Source of the DNA: Halarcobacter anaerophilus
GTDB lineage: Bacteria; Campylobacterota; Campylobacteria; Campylobacterales; Arcobacteraceae
Direction of reading: 5' to 3'
Assembly (NCBI RefSeq): GCF_006459125.1
Contig: NZ_CP041070.1
Span: 1,302,001 to 1,366,000 of the forward strand
Length of the DNA stretch: 64,000 nt
Position 1 is the first letter of the stretch. The number at the start of each line of letters is the position of its first letter. The notes under the pieces are model-generated. The model was not told the DNA's origin. It made no database searches and saw only the letters and a list, made by a program, of their open reading frames with translations. Shown piece by piece: positions 1 to 8,625 of this stretch. A program made the translations under genes and the position numbers.

Positions 1-368
1 TACATTGCTCTGCCTTCATTAACTTCAAAGAAAATATTTTTTATTGAGTTTACCGAATAGTATAAATTTTGTGTTCCGAATTTATTTATAGCAGCTTCCT
101 GGGTATAACTTCCTTTGGGTCCTAAATAAACAATTTTTTCATTGTTATATTCAAGCGTGGAAGTAAGTGTTTCAAAAAGAATTGATTTTATTAAAGAGGG
201 ATCTATATTCTCACTTTTCTCTTTTTTTAATTTTTTGGTTAAATTTTTTGAAAGAGCGGAAAAATCCAAAGAGGGTTCACTTTTTATCAATGCAATCTCT
301 TCATCTAATAGTTTCAAAATTTTTTTATTTATAAGATATAGTTTATCTATCGTTGATTTTTTTTTCAA
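1..368 (-). CDS. pheA: Prephenate dehydratase (chorismate mutase/prephenate dehydratase), N-terminal part
   Basis: Reading the minus strand from a TTG at 368 gives 122 codons with no stop before the window edge, so the 3' end is missing. An AAAGGGG-type ribosome binding site lies just upstream (about 371-379) and fixes the TTG start. The first ~78 residues are charged and helical, in the place of the chorismate mutase domain of P-proteins. Residue 81 onward reads YLGPKGSYTQEAA, the opening signature of the prephenate dehydratase domain. Such enzymes convert chorismate/prephenate to phenylpyruvate for phenylalanine synthesis in the cytosol. The mutase half is too divergent for me to confirm that it is active. 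Confidence 0.85.
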   Translation of the reverse strand, partial: MKKKSTIDKLYLINKKILKLLDEEIALIKSEPSLDFSALSKNLTKKLKKEKSENIDPSLIKSILFETLTSTLEYNNEKIVYLGPKGSYTQEAAINKFGTQNLYYSVNSIKNIFFEVNEGRAM

Positions 369-527
369 AATTTCCCCTTTTTAATTTAATATATAATACA
401 AAAAGAAAATTGCATTAAAGTCGCAAAAGCTTAAAAATAATAAGATTTAGTTATATCTTTAACTTTTTATTAACTCTTTCAAGCCCCTGTTTTCAAGCTA
501 TTTATCTATTAACCAAATGTAAACGGA

Positions 528-547
528 TTATGAAAAAATTTTCATAA
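528..547. repeat. Short perfect inverted repeat upstream of the envelope operon
   Basis: TTATGAAAA, a 2-nt spacer and TTTTCATAA form a perfect 9-bp inverted repeat about 65 nt before the proposed start of the first envelope-operon gene. It could be an operator or a hairpin in the leader. The region 369-611 holds no other gene that I can see. In DNA this AT-rich, such short palindromes arise by chance fairly often. Confidence 0.35.
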
Positions 548-611
548 AAGTTTCATATTCAATTCATTGAACTTCAATAAACTTCCTTTAAATTTTAAAG
601 AAGGGATTTCT

Positions 612-2519
612 TTGGTACAAATAGCAAAAAAACTTTTTAAATATTATTTATTTTTGGTATCTATTTTTTTCATAGGCAGAGTTGTTCTATTTACTTTATA
701 TTTTAGTCATTTTGAAGCTCAAAGTACAAATATCTGGCTTAGTTTTTTATATGGATTAAAAATGGATACTATTGTTGCTTCAATACTATTGGTAATTCCT
801 TCAATTTTATTAACATTACTGCCTAAAATTTTTGCAAAAACGGTAAATTTTATTCTTAAATACTATTTTTTAATAGTCGTCTCTTTGGCTATTTTTATTG
901 AAATTGCTACTTTTCCTTTTATGGCAGAATATGATTCAAGACCGAACTATTTGTTTGTAGAGTATTTAGCATATTCTAAAGAAGTAGTTTCTTTACTTCT
1001 TGCAGATTATAAATTGCAACTGTTTTTTGCTTTTGGTGTAATTGCTTTGTTTATATACGGATATTTAAAAAAGTATAATGAGAGTTTTATTGAACTTTTT
1101 GAAATAAACTTTTTAAAAAGAGCTTTACTTTTTATTCCTTTAGTTTTAATTCTTTTTATAGGTATTCGTTCTTCTTTTGGTCATAGACCTGCAAATATAT
1201 CCGATGCTATGTACTCTTCAAACAGAATTTTAAATGAAGTTACAAAAAATTCAATTTACAGTATAGGTTATGCCGTATACTCTTCATTGAAATATTCAAA
1301 TAAAGATATTCAAAAAAGATATGGAAAAATGGATATAAAAGAGGCGATTGCAAGAGTTCAAAAAAAGCTTGATTTAAAAAAAGCCGATTCAAAATATATT
1401 TTGTCAAGAGAAGAGGATTCAAATTTTTCTAATAAAAAAACAAAAAACATAGTAATTTTTGTTCAAGAGAGTTTGGGATATCAATTCGTAAATGCCGTAG
1501 GAGGAGAAGAGGGTATTACTCCAAATCTAAATAGACTTTCAAAAGAAGGAATTTTATTTAAAGAGTTATATTCAAACGGTACAAGAAGCGTAAGAGGTTT
1601 ATCAGGACTTGTATCGGGAACTTTTTCGGTTCCTGGAAAAGGTGTCGTAAAAAGAAACAAATCACAAAGAGATTTTTCGACAATCGCTTCTTTGCTTAAA
1701 CCTTTTGGTTATCATTCCTCTTTTATTTACGGAGGAGAGAGTAGATTTGACAATATGAAATCATGGTTTTTAGGAAACGGTTTTGATGAAGTGATTGACC
1801 AAGAAAAATTCAAAAATCCCGAATTTGTAGGAACATGGGGAGTAAGTGACGAAGATGTTGTAAAAAAAGCAAATGAAGAGTATAAGAAACTTTATGCAAA
1901 AAATCAAAAATTTGTTTCAGTAATATTCTCTACTTCAAATCATACACCTTTTGATTTTCCAAAAGAGAAAATCAAACTTGTAAAAGGTGAACCTGAAAAG
2001 AGTGTTAAAAATGCGGTTAAATATGCAGATTATGCTATCGGAAAATTTATAGAGATGGCAAAAAAAGAGAAATATTTCGAGGATACGATTTTTGTAATTG
2101 CCGCAGATCATAACGTAAGAGTTTACGGCGATGATGTTGTTCCTGTTAAGATGTTTCATATTCCGGGACTTATTTTAGGAAAAGATTTAAAACCTCAAGT
2201 TTACGACAAAATCTCTACACAAGCTGATTTATTGGCAACAACTCTTGATTTAGCAGGAATAAGTACAAAATATTCGATTATGGGACACTCAATTTTCAGC
2301 GATAAAAAAAGAGATTTTTCTCTTATGCAGTTCAATGACAGATATGCTTTAAGACAAGGCAATGAAGTAGCCGTAATAAGACCAAATACAAAAGCTTTGA
2401 CTTTTGAGTATAAAAATGAACATTTGTACAAGGCTCAAAACGATGAAAGCCTTCAAAAAGATCTTTTGGCTTTTATTCTTGTATTAAACCATGTTTATCA
2501 AAACAAACTTTTCAGATAA
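612..2519 (+). CDS. LTA synthase-family phosphoglycerol/sulfatase-type transferase
   Basis: An N-terminal block of about five membrane helices (roughly the first 210 residues) is followed by a periplasmic sulfatase/alkaline phosphatase-fold domain. That domain begins KNIVIFVQESLG (metal-binding Glu). The likely nucleophile is the Thr of SNGTRSVRGL (residue 324 from this start), and AADHN is a late metal site. Family members transfer phosphoglycerol from phosphatidylglycerol to a glycan or lipid and leave diacylglycerol. The frame is open back to a TTG at 567 that has no ribosome binding site. I prefer the TTG at 612 because AAGAAGG lies 7 nt before it and the protein then starts directly before the first membrane helix. 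The acceptor is unknown: a Gram-negative cell has no lipoteichoic acid, so a periplasmic glucan or LPS sugar is the likelier target. It is the first gene of a four-gene operon. Confidence 0.85.
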   Translation: MVQIAKKLFKYYLFLVSIFFIGRVVLFTLYFSHFEAQSTNIWLSFLYGLKMDTIVASILLVIPSILLTLLPKIFAKTVNFILKYYFLIVVSLAIFIEIATFPFMAEYDSRPNYLFVEYLAYSKEVVSLLLADYKLQLFFAFGVIALFIYGYLKKYNESFIELFEINFLKRALLFIPLVLILFIGIRSSFGHRPANISDAMYSSNRILNEVTKNSIYSIGYAVYSSLKYSNKDIQKRYGKMDIKEAIARVQKKLDLKKADSKYILSREEDSNFSNKKTKNIVIFVQESLGYQFVNAVGGEEGITPNLNRLSKEGILFKELYSNGTRSVRGLSGLVSGTFSVPGKGVVKRNKSQRDFSTIASLLKPFGYHSSFIYGGESRFDNMKSWFLGNGFDEVIDQEKFKNPEFVGTWGVSDEDVVKKANEEYKKLYAKNQKFVSVIFSTSNHTPFDFPKEKIKLVKGEPEKSVKNAVKYADYAIGKFIEMAKKEKYFEDTIFVIAADHNVRVYGDDVVPVKMFHIPGLILGKDLKPQVYDKISTQADLLATTLDLAGISTKYSIMGHSIFSDKKRDFSLMQFNDRYALRQGNEVAVIRPNTKALTFEYKNEHLYKAQNDESLQKDLLAFILVLNHVYQNKLFR

Positions 2520-2535
2520 AAATTTAAGGAAATAA

Positions 2536-4146
2536 ATGAAAGAACTTTCACAATATAAACTTATTTTAATAAGTGCAGTAATTTTTACACTATTTTATAA
2601 TTTTACATTTTTTAAAGCGCTCGTAGAGGTATACGATTTTAGCGGTTTGAATATTTTATATATTATCTCTACGGCAGTTTTACTCTGCTTTGTTATTCTG
2701 TTTTTATTTACGCTTTTTAGTTCAAAATATACAACCAAAGCTCTATTGATAATCACATTTACGGTTTCATCTTTTACGGCTTATTTTATGAATACCTATA
2801 ATGTTGTTATTGATACGGAAATGATAAGAAACACTCTACAAACAAATTTGGATGAATCAACTGATTTGTTTAGCTTAAAACTTCTTTTTTATATTTTGTT
2901 TTTAGGTCTTTTACCTTCTTTTTTAATATTTAAAACAAAACTTGTTTTCAAACCTTTAAAATCTGAAATTTTTTCAAAACTAAAAACCCTTGTTTTTTCT
3001 TTTGTTTTAATATTACTGATTTTATTTAGTTTCAGTAAGTTTTATACAAGTTTTTTTAGAGAGCATAAACCTTTAAGATATCATATAAATCCCGTTTATT
3101 GGATATATAGCGTAGGAAAATATATTTCAGACTCTTTTGATACTACACCTACAACACTGAAAAAAATCGGAGTTGACGCTAAAATAGTTCCCTCTGCTGG
3201 AGAAGAGGATGAAAAAGAGCTAATTATTTTGGTTGTGGGAGAAGCAGCAAGAGCCGATAGATTCTCTTTAAACGGATATGAAAAAGAGACAAATCCTTTA
3301 CTTAAAAAAGAGGATATCGTAAATTTTTCAAATATGTATTCATGCGGAACTTCAACGGCTGTTTCCGTTCCTTGTATGTTCTCTATTTATTCAAAAGATA
3401 GTTATAACTATAAAAAAGGGATTTCTACTGAAAACGTAATTGATGTTTTAAACGATACAAAAAAGGTTAAAGTTTTATGGAGAGATAATAACTCCGATTC
3501 CAAAGGAGTTGCTTTAAGAGTCGATTTTGAAAATTATAAAAAACCCGATAAAAATACAATCTGTGATGTTGAATGCCGAGATGAGGGAATGTTAGTAGGA
3601 TTAGATAAATATATTGAAAAAAATAAAGATGAAGATATTTTAATCGTGCTTCATCAAATGGGAAATCACGGTCCTGCTTATTATAAAAGATATCCAAAAG
3701 AGTTTGAAAAATTTACTCCTGTTTGTAAAACAAATGAACTGGAAAAATGTACTAAAGAAGAGGTAAATAATGCTTATGATAATGCAATCTTATATACAGA
3801 TTATTTTTTATCTAAAGTAATAAACTTTTTAAAACCTTATTCCAAAAAATATGAAACAGCTATGATGTATTTAAGTGACCATGGAGAGAGTTTGGGAGAA
3901 AACGGTTTGTATCTTCACGGAATACCGTATTTTATAGCACCAAACAGTCAAAAACACGTAGCTTCTTTTCTTTGGTTGGGAGAAGGAGAAATGAGAGAAG
4001 ATTATGATATAGAAAAATTAAAATCTTATTCAAATAGAAAATTTTCTCAGGATAACCTTTTTCATACTCTACTTGGTTTATTTGAAGTTGAGACAAAAAT
4101 TTATGATAAAAAAATGGATATTTTAAATGACGCAAAGATCGATTAA
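2536..4146 (+). CDS. eptA: Lipid A phosphoethanolamine transferase (EptA/MCR family)
   Basis: There are five hydrophobic helices in the first ~175 residues, then a periplasmic catalytic domain. Family motifs are clear: VVGEAARADRFSLNGY (zinc-binding Glu) and SCGTSTAVSVPC. In the second, the second Thr (residue 274) aligns with the phosphorylated nucleophile of EptA/MCR enzymes, and the flanking Cys pair forms the family disulfide. HQMGNHGP and LSDHGESLGE carry the remaining zinc ligands. The length of 536 residues is typical. These enzymes move phosphoethanolamine from phosphatidylethanolamine to lipid A, which lowers its negative charge and reduces polymyxin binding, and they release diacylglycerol. 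It starts 16 nt after the preceding gene behind AAGGAA, and its end overlaps the next gene by 20 nt. Confidence 0.92.
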   Translation: MKELSQYKLILISAVIFTLFYNFTFFKALVEVYDFSGLNILYIISTAVLLCFVILFLFTLFSSKYTTKALLIITFTVSSFTAYFMNTYNVVIDTEMIRNTLQTNLDESTDLFSLKLLFYILFLGLLPSFLIFKTKLVFKPLKSEIFSKLKTLVFSFVLILLILFSFSKFYTSFFREHKPLRYHINPVYWIYSVGKYISDSFDTTPTTLKKIGVDAKIVPSAGEEDEKELIILVVGEAARADRFSLNGYEKETNPLLKKEDIVNFSNMYSCGTSTAVSVPCMFSIYSKDSYNYKKGISTENVIDVLNDTKKVKVLWRDNNSDSKGVALRVDFENYKKPDKNTICDVECRDEGMLVGLDKYIEKNKDEDILIVLHQMGNHGPAYYKRYPKEFEKFTPVCKTNELEKCTKEEVNNAYDNAILYTDYFLSKVINFLKPYSKKYETAMMYLSDHGESLGENGLYLHGIPYFIAPNSQKHVASFLWLGEGEMREDYDIEKLKSYSNRKFSQDNLFHTLLGLFEVETKIYDKKMDILNDAKID

Positions 4147-4828
4147 TCTGCAAATTATAATAACAGCTTTTTTATTAGCTTTTATACTCTTTGTTTTTCA
4201 ATACTCTAATATTGATATAAAAATACAAGAGTATTTTTATAATTTCTCTACGCAAGAATGGCTTTGGAGCAGAAAAGAACCTGTTTCAAAACTTTTATTG
4301 TATACGGGATTGAAAAAAACTTTGATTGTCTTTGCTCTTGCTGTTTTATTTACGTTAATTCTTTTTTGGAAAAAACAGTTTGTTCAAAAATACAAAGCAG
4401 GGATGATAATTATTGTTTTATCTTCAATTATCGTACCCTCAACAGTAATCTCTTTAAAAAATGAGACAAACACACCTTGTCCAAAAAATATTGAACATTT
4501 TAACGGAAAGTATCCTGATATAAAAGTTTTTGATTCTTATCCGAAAAGTTTTGTACAAAAAGGAAAAATAAGATGCTGGCCGGCAGGTCATGCCAGTGCA
4601 GGTTTTGCTTTGATGTCCTTGTTTTTCTTTTTTAAAAAACGAAAAAATCAAATTATAGCTTTACTTTTTGCCCTTAGTATAGGTTGGATAATGGGAAGTT
4701 ATAAAATGCTTATAGGTGACCATTTTTTAAGTCATACTATTATTACTATGCTTATTGCTTGGTTTGAAATCTTAATTATTGCAAAATTTACTCAAAGGAG
4801 AGCAGTTGCGAAACCAACCCAAATATAA
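4127..4828 (+). CDS. PAP2-family membrane phosphatase (lipid phosphatase)
   Basis: This 233-residue protein has about five to six membrane helices and the three PAP2 signature blocks. The first is K-N-E-T-N-T-P-C-P (a variant of KxxxxxxRP with Cys for Arg), the second PAGHASAGF (catalytic His), and the third GSYKMLIGDHFLSH (phosphate-binding and second His). The CP variant with a following FNGKYP stretch and RCWPAGHAS is, as I recall, typical of PAP2 proteins encoded next to eptA. Known relatives remove phosphates from lipid A, undecaprenyl pyrophosphate or phosphatidylglycerol phosphate. Removing lipid A phosphate would fit beside EptA but is inference. It overlaps both neighbours, which implies translational coupling. 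Confidence 0.85.
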   Translation: MTQRSINLQIIITAFLLAFILFVFQYSNIDIKIQEYFYNFSTQEWLWSRKEPVSKLLLYTGLKKTLIVFALAVLFTLILFWKKQFVQKYKAGMIIIVLSSIIVPSTVISLKNETNTPCPKNIEHFNGKYPDIKVFDSYPKSFVQKGKIRCWPAGHASAGFALMSLFFFFKKRKNQIIALLFALSIGWIMGSYKMLIGDHFLSHTIITMLIAWFEILIIAKFTQRRAVAKPTQI

Positions 4829-5177
4829 CTTTTTTAAAAATACAAGTTATGCTTTAAAAGGCTTACTTGATTTAATAAAAACAGAGACCTCTTTTAAAAT
4901 AGAACTACTTATTACAATAGTTTTATTGCCGGTTATTATCTTTATAGATACCTCTTTGACAAATAAACTAATAATGTTTATAACTTTAGTTGGCATGATT
5001 TTATCGGAAGCAATAAACAGTGCAATAGAAAGAGCCGTTGATTTAGTAACTTTAGAGCATCATACGATGGCAGGAAGAGCAAAAGACGTGGGAAGTTCTG
5101 TTGTATTTTTAAGTATAGTTGTTTTTATTGTTTGCTGGTCTTTTATTATTTTTGATAGTCTAAGAATCTCTTTGTAA
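4806..5177 (+). CDS. dgkA: Diacylglycerol kinase (prokaryotic DgkA type)
   Basis: This small membrane protein has three predicted helices and the DgkA signature EAINSAIERAVD followed by AKDVGSSVVFLS. An ATG at 4779 is in frame, but the TTG at 4806 has AAAGGAG six nt upstream and gives 123 residues, the usual DgkA length, so I take that start. DgkA phosphorylates diacylglycerol to phosphatidic acid in the inner membrane. As the last gene of this operon it can recycle the diacylglycerol left by the phosphoglycerol and phosphoethanolamine transferases upstream. It overlaps the PAP2 gene by 23 nt. Confidence 0.92.
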   Translation: MRNQPKYNFFKNTSYALKGLLDLIKTETSFKIELLITIVLLPVIIFIDTSLTNKLIMFITLVGMILSEAINSAIERAVDLVTLEHHTMAGRAKDVGSSVVFLSIVVFIVCWSFIIFDSLRISL

Positions 5178-5181
5178 GATA

Positions 5182-5631
5182 TTATTGACAATCTTCACAA
5201 AGACCGTAGATTGTCATAATATGATCTTCTAAAATAAAACCGTTTTTTTCTGCTACTTTTATCTGATTTAATTCGATAAAGTCATCTGAAAATTCAATTA
5301 TTTTATGGCAGTTTGTACAAATCATATGGTCATGATGCTGTTCAACTTTAAATTCAAATCTTTTTGTTCCGTCTCCGACATCCAAAGACTCTATTACATT
5401 CATTTGTTCAAAAAAATTCAAACTTCTGTAAACCGTTGCGATACCGATATCCATATCAAACTCTTTTTGAACTTTTTTTGTAATCTCTTCTGCGCTTAAA
5501 TGCTCTTTGCTAAAATATAAAACTTTTAAAATACAATCTTTTTGTACAGTATTTTTAAACCCTTTTTTTGTAACAAGAGTTTTAAACTCTTCTAAAAAGT
5601 GTTCAAATTTTTTTTCTTCTTTTTTTGTCAT
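5182..5631 (-). CDS. fur: Ferric uptake regulator Fur
   Basis: The 149-residue protein has the Fur layout. A winged helix contains AEEIT and GIATVYRSLNFFEQM (about 48-78). The metal-binding dimerisation domain has HHDH at 99-102, CTNC at 105-108 and a C-terminal CEDC at 145-148. Fur-Fe2+ represses iron uptake genes. The FecI/TonB receptor cassette at 44997 and the ribB leader in this window carry Fur-box-like sites, so they are plausible targets. PerR was considered, but the HHDHMIC pattern and length favour Fur. A 46-codon ORF ends 2 nt upstream and may share its mRNA. Confidence 0.88.
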   Translation of the reverse strand: MTKKEEKKFEHFLEEFKTLVTKKGFKNTVQKDCILKVLYFSKEHLSAEEITKKVQKEFDMDIGIATVYRSLNFFEQMNVIESLDVGDGTKRFEFKVEQHHDHMICTNCHKIIEFSDDFIELNQIKVAEKNGFILEDHIMTIYGLCEDCQ

Positions 5632-5632
5632 T

Positions 5633-5773
5633 TTAATATTTCCCCATAAATATAATTAACATTGAAACTAAAAGTGTTATAGAGTAGATAAAAGGTAAAC
5701 TTCTGTTTATTTTCATATTCATTCTATAAAACATTGAAGACTCAAAACTGTTTTTATTTTGATTAACAAGCAT
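5633..5773 (-). CDS. Small putative membrane protein upstream of fur
   Basis: On the minus strand an ATG at 5773, preceded by AAAGG at 8 nt, opens a 46-codon ORF. It has a polar, Met-rich N-terminus, then one strongly hydrophobic helix (about 27-43, SLPFIYSITLLVSMLIIFM) and ends MGKY. The stop lies 1 nt before the fur start codon, so the two look co-transcribed. I do not recognise the protein. The in-frame RBS, the membrane helix and the tight spacing argue for a real gene, but it is short enough to arise by chance. Confidence 0.5.
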   Translation of the reverse strand: MLVNQNKNSFESSMFYRMNMKINRSLPFIYSITLLVSMLIIFMGKY

Positions 5774-5872
5774 TTCTACGCCTTTAGATAAAATTATACA
5801 AGTGGAAACTTAATAATAATTTAAAAAATTTTCTCACCTTGTATAAGTAATAAATGCAATATTTATTCCAAT

Positions 5873-6637
5873 CTAAAAAAGCATCTTTGCAATATTGGCA
5901 AGAAGCATTGCTATTAAAACTAAAATCAAAACTTTTTTTATAAAAGCTTCTCCTCCTTTTATAGCATAATGAGTTCCTACGTATGAACCCAAAACATTTG
6001 CAAGAGCCATAGGAAGTGCAACCATCCAAATGATTTTTGCAGCAAAGAAAAAAGCTAAAAAAGAGCCCAAGTTTGTAGCAAAATTAAGAGGTTTTGTTGA
6101 GGCAGTGGATACCAAAAAATCAAGTTTTAGAAACTTTTTCATAGAAATAGTAAGATAAGTTCCCGTTCCGGGACCTAATAAACCGTCATAAAAACCTATT
6201 GGAGCAGTTGAAAAAATAATATTTTTATTGTTTAAGGTGATATTCTCTTCTTTTATTGTTTTACTTTTTTTAAACAGTGCAATCATTGCAATTCCAATTG
6301 ATAGTAAAATTGCCAATTGGATTACTCCTTGAGGAATATACATAACTAAATAACTTCCTAAATAAGAAGCCAAAAGACAAGGGATTATTGCTATAAAAAC
6401 AACTCTCCAATTAACTTTTTTACTCATTGAATATCTTATTGTCGCCATTAAAGCACCGAACATTCCTGCCGTTTTATTGGTAGCAAGAACAAAAACGGGA
6501 GGTATTCCGCTGTATAAAAGAACAGGCACTTGAATCATACCTCCCCCGCCTGCAATAGAATCAATATATCCGGCTAAGAAACCCGTAAAAATAAAAATTA
6601 TAATCCATGAAGTTGTTATATTATCTATAAATTCCAT
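5873..6637 (-). CDS. TSUP (TauE/SafE) family membrane permease
   Basis: This 254-residue protein has about seven to eight membrane helices and the duplicated TSUP signatures. The first half has GFLAGYIDSIAGGGGMIQVPVLL and NKTAGMFGA, and the second has GFYDGLLGPGTGTYL and KPLNFATNLGSF. The family exports or imports sulfite, sulfoacetate, taurine and other small sulfonates or organic anions, and the substrate here cannot be told from sequence. It is followed by the fur unit and faces the DsbA-like gene. It is distinct from the second TSUP protein at 28406. Confidence 0.85.
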   Translation of the reverse strand: MEFIDNITTSWIIIFIFTGFLAGYIDSIAGGGGMIQVPVLLYSGIPPVFVLATNKTAGMFGALMATIRYSMSKKVNWRVVFIAIIPCLLASYLGSYLVMYIPQGVIQLAILLSIGIAMIALFKKSKTIKEENITLNNKNIIFSTAPIGFYDGLLGPGTGTYLTISMKKFLKLDFLVSTASTKPLNFATNLGSFLAFFFAAKIIWMVALPMALANVLGSYVGTHYAIKGGEAFIKKVLILVLIAMLLANIAKMLF

Positions 6638-6795
6638 AAAAATCCTTTTCTAGAGGGGTAGTATAGCACTATTGAGAAAAATTCTTTTACACTTTTGTAT
6701 ATAAAATAGAGTTAGTTATAAAAAATAATATTATAAATACATATATACTACACACTTATGTGATAGAATTTATAAATTTTTTTAACGGAGTAGAT

Positions 6796-7437
6796 ATGCA
6801 GAATAAAAAAGTTGTTGTTATTTCAGGGATAATATTGTTACTTCTCTTTTTCTCAGGAGGCTATTTTTATAAAAACTTTAATAATGAAAAAGTCTCTAAA
6901 ATTTCAAAAGAGAAGTTAGCACTTCTTCAAAGACCTCACTCTTTAGTTATAGGAAATAAAGAGGCAAAAGTTCAGTTAGTAGAGTTTTTTGACCCGGCAT
7001 GTGGAGCTTGTGCCTATTTTTATCCAAAAGTCAAACAATTAATGAAAGAAAAAGAGGGTGATATTAAGCTGGTTCTTAGGTATGCACCTTTTCATAAAAA
7101 TTCAAATTATGCGGTAAAAATGTTAGAAGGGGCAAGACAACAAGCTCTTTTTGACGAAACTTTAAAGTTTATGTTTAATACTCAGTCTCAATGGGTTCAA
7201 AATCATATAGTAAATCCTCAAAAACTATGGAGTCTTTTAGTAAATGTTGAAGGTCTTGATATGGAAAAACTGGGCACTTTTATGAATGATCCTAAAGCTG
7301 ATGAAATAATAAAACAAGATATAGAAGACGGAGAAAAATTAAATATCGATAAAACTCCCTCTTATTTTGTAAACGGACAACCTCTGATTGATTTTGGATG
7401 GGAGAATTTAGTTAAATTAGTAGATGCTAATTTATAG
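6796..7437 (+). CDS. Membrane-anchored DsbA-like thioredoxin-fold protein
   Basis: One N-terminal membrane segment (about residues 5-24) leads to a DsbA/ScsC-like thioredoxin fold. The redox site is C69-G-A-C72 in FFDPACGACAYFYP, and a cis-proline occurs in KTPSYFVNGQPL. It probably acts in the periplasm as a thiol oxidase, isomerase or reductase. A GTG at 6760 is in frame, but the ATG at 6796 has AACGGAG upstream and begins with the usual short positive N-terminus, so 213 residues is preferred. CGAC is not the CPHC of classical DsbA, so its redox direction is uncertain. A strong terminator follows. Confidence 0.82.
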   Translation: MQNKKVVVISGIILLLLFFSGGYFYKNFNNEKVSKISKEKLALLQRPHSLVIGNKEAKVQLVEFFDPACGACAYFYPKVKQLMKEKEGDIKLVLRYAPFHKNSNYAVKMLEGARQQALFDETLKFMFNTQSQWVQNHIVNPQKLWSLLVNVEGLDMEKLGTFMNDPKADEIIKQDIEDGEKLNIDKTPSYFVNGQPLIDFGWENLVKLVDANL

Positions 7438-7445
7438 ATAAAAAT

Positions 7446-7478
7446 AGGTTTGATAAAAGTTATCAAACCTCTTTTTTT
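7446..7478 (+). terminator. Rho-independent terminator of the DsbA-like gene
   Basis: AGGTTTGATAA, a 3-nt loop AAG and TTATCAAACCT form a perfect 11-bp stem, followed at once by CTTTTTTT. It lies 8 nt after the stop codon. Confidence 0.9.
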
Positions 7479-7584
7479 AACTGATTGAAACAACTTTAAA
7501 AAAACTTTTCCCAACTGCCCGAATTTAGTACTTTTTTAACAAAAAAAAGATAATATCAATAAAATTATAATATATGGATTCTCA

Positions 7585-8625
7585 ATGATTGTTAATATTA
7601 CCTTACCCAATAATACAACATATGATATAACAATAGATAGCTTAAAACAGCTAAGTTTTGATAGAAAAGTTGTTATTGTCACAAACCCTACTGTTAGCGG
7701 TTTTCATCTAAATTATCTAAAAAGTAAAATAGATGCAAAAGAGTTAAGCATAGTAACAGTACCTGACGGTGAAGAGTATAAAAATATGGCAACCCTTGAG
7801 TTGATTTTAGAACACTGTTTTGAACATAAATTAAATAGAAGTTCTCTTCTTATAGCCTTTGGTGGCGGAGTAATCGGTGATATGACGGGATTTGCCGCTT
7901 CAATTTACCAAAGGGGAATTGATTTTATACAAATTCCTACAACTCTTCTTTCTCAAGTTGACGCAAGCGTGGGAGGAAAAACAGGGATAAATAATAGATT
8001 CGGTAAAAATCTTGTGGGTTCTTTTCATCAACCTATTGCAGTCTATATTGATCCTTTTTTCTTAACGACTCTTCCTAAAAGAGAAGTTTCGGCAGGAATT
8101 GCGGAAATTGTAAAAATGGCAGTAACTTTTAACAAAGAGTTCTTTATTTGGTTGGAAGAAAATGATCTAAATAATGAATCAAATATCAAAAAAGCTATTG
8201 CAAAATCAGTTGAAACAAAAGCCTGGGTCGTATCTCAAGATGAAAAAGAGAAAGGGCTGAGAGCTGCTTTAAATTACGGGCATACTTTTGGGCATGTAAT
8301 TGAAAATGAAACAAATTATGATACCTACTTACACGGTGAAGCCGTAGGAATAGGTATGGTTATGGCAAATAATCTTGCAGTAAGATTAGGTAAAATGAGT
8401 CAAGAAGAGGCATTAAGAGTTAAAAATCTTCTTGAAAAATATGATATTCCTACAAATTATTCGATAAAAGATGTAGAGAGTTTTTATGAACACTTCTTTT
8501 TGGATAAAAAGTCATTGGATAATAAGATTAAATTTATTATTCCAAAAGGAATCGGAGGGTGTGAAATCACTGATGCAATTTCAAAAAATGATGTTATAGA
8601 AGTCTTAAAAGGTTTTCAATCGTGA
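7585..8625 (+). CDS. aroB: 3-dehydroquinate synthase
   Basis: The 346-residue protein has the NAD-binding loop FGGGVIGDMTGFAAS (about 92-106), then IPTTLLSQVDASVGGKTGIN (118-136), and the zinc-site segments AEIVKMA, NYGHTFGH and HGEAVGIGM. It carries out the second step of the shikimate pathway, converting DAHP to 3-dehydroquinate in the cytosol. It opens a run of seven same-strand genes in this window. Its stop overlaps the next start by 4 nt (GTGA). Confidence 0.96.
   Translation: MIVNITLPNNTTYDITIDSLKQLSFDRKVVIVTNPTVSGFHLNYLKSKIDAKELSIVTVPDGEEYKNMATLELILEHCFEHKLNRSSLLIAFGGGVIGDMTGFAASIYQRGIDFIQIPTTLLSQVDASVGGKTGINNRFGKNLVGSFHQPIAVYIDPFFLTTLPKREVSAGIAEIVKMAVTFNKEFFIWLEENDLNNESNIKKAIAKSVETKAWVVSQDEKEKGLRAALNYGHTFGHVIENETNYDTYLHGEAVGIGMVMANNLAVRLGKMSQEEALRVKNLLEKYDIPTNYSIKDVESFYEHFFLDKKSLDNKIKFIIPKGIGGCEITDAISKNDVIEVLKGFQS

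Noticed and set aside
142-384. Plus-strand 80-codon ORF at the left edge
   Set aside because: It lies opposite a frame with clear prephenate dehydratase sequence and its own ribosome binding site on the minus strand; the plus-strand product is low-complexity Phe/Ser.
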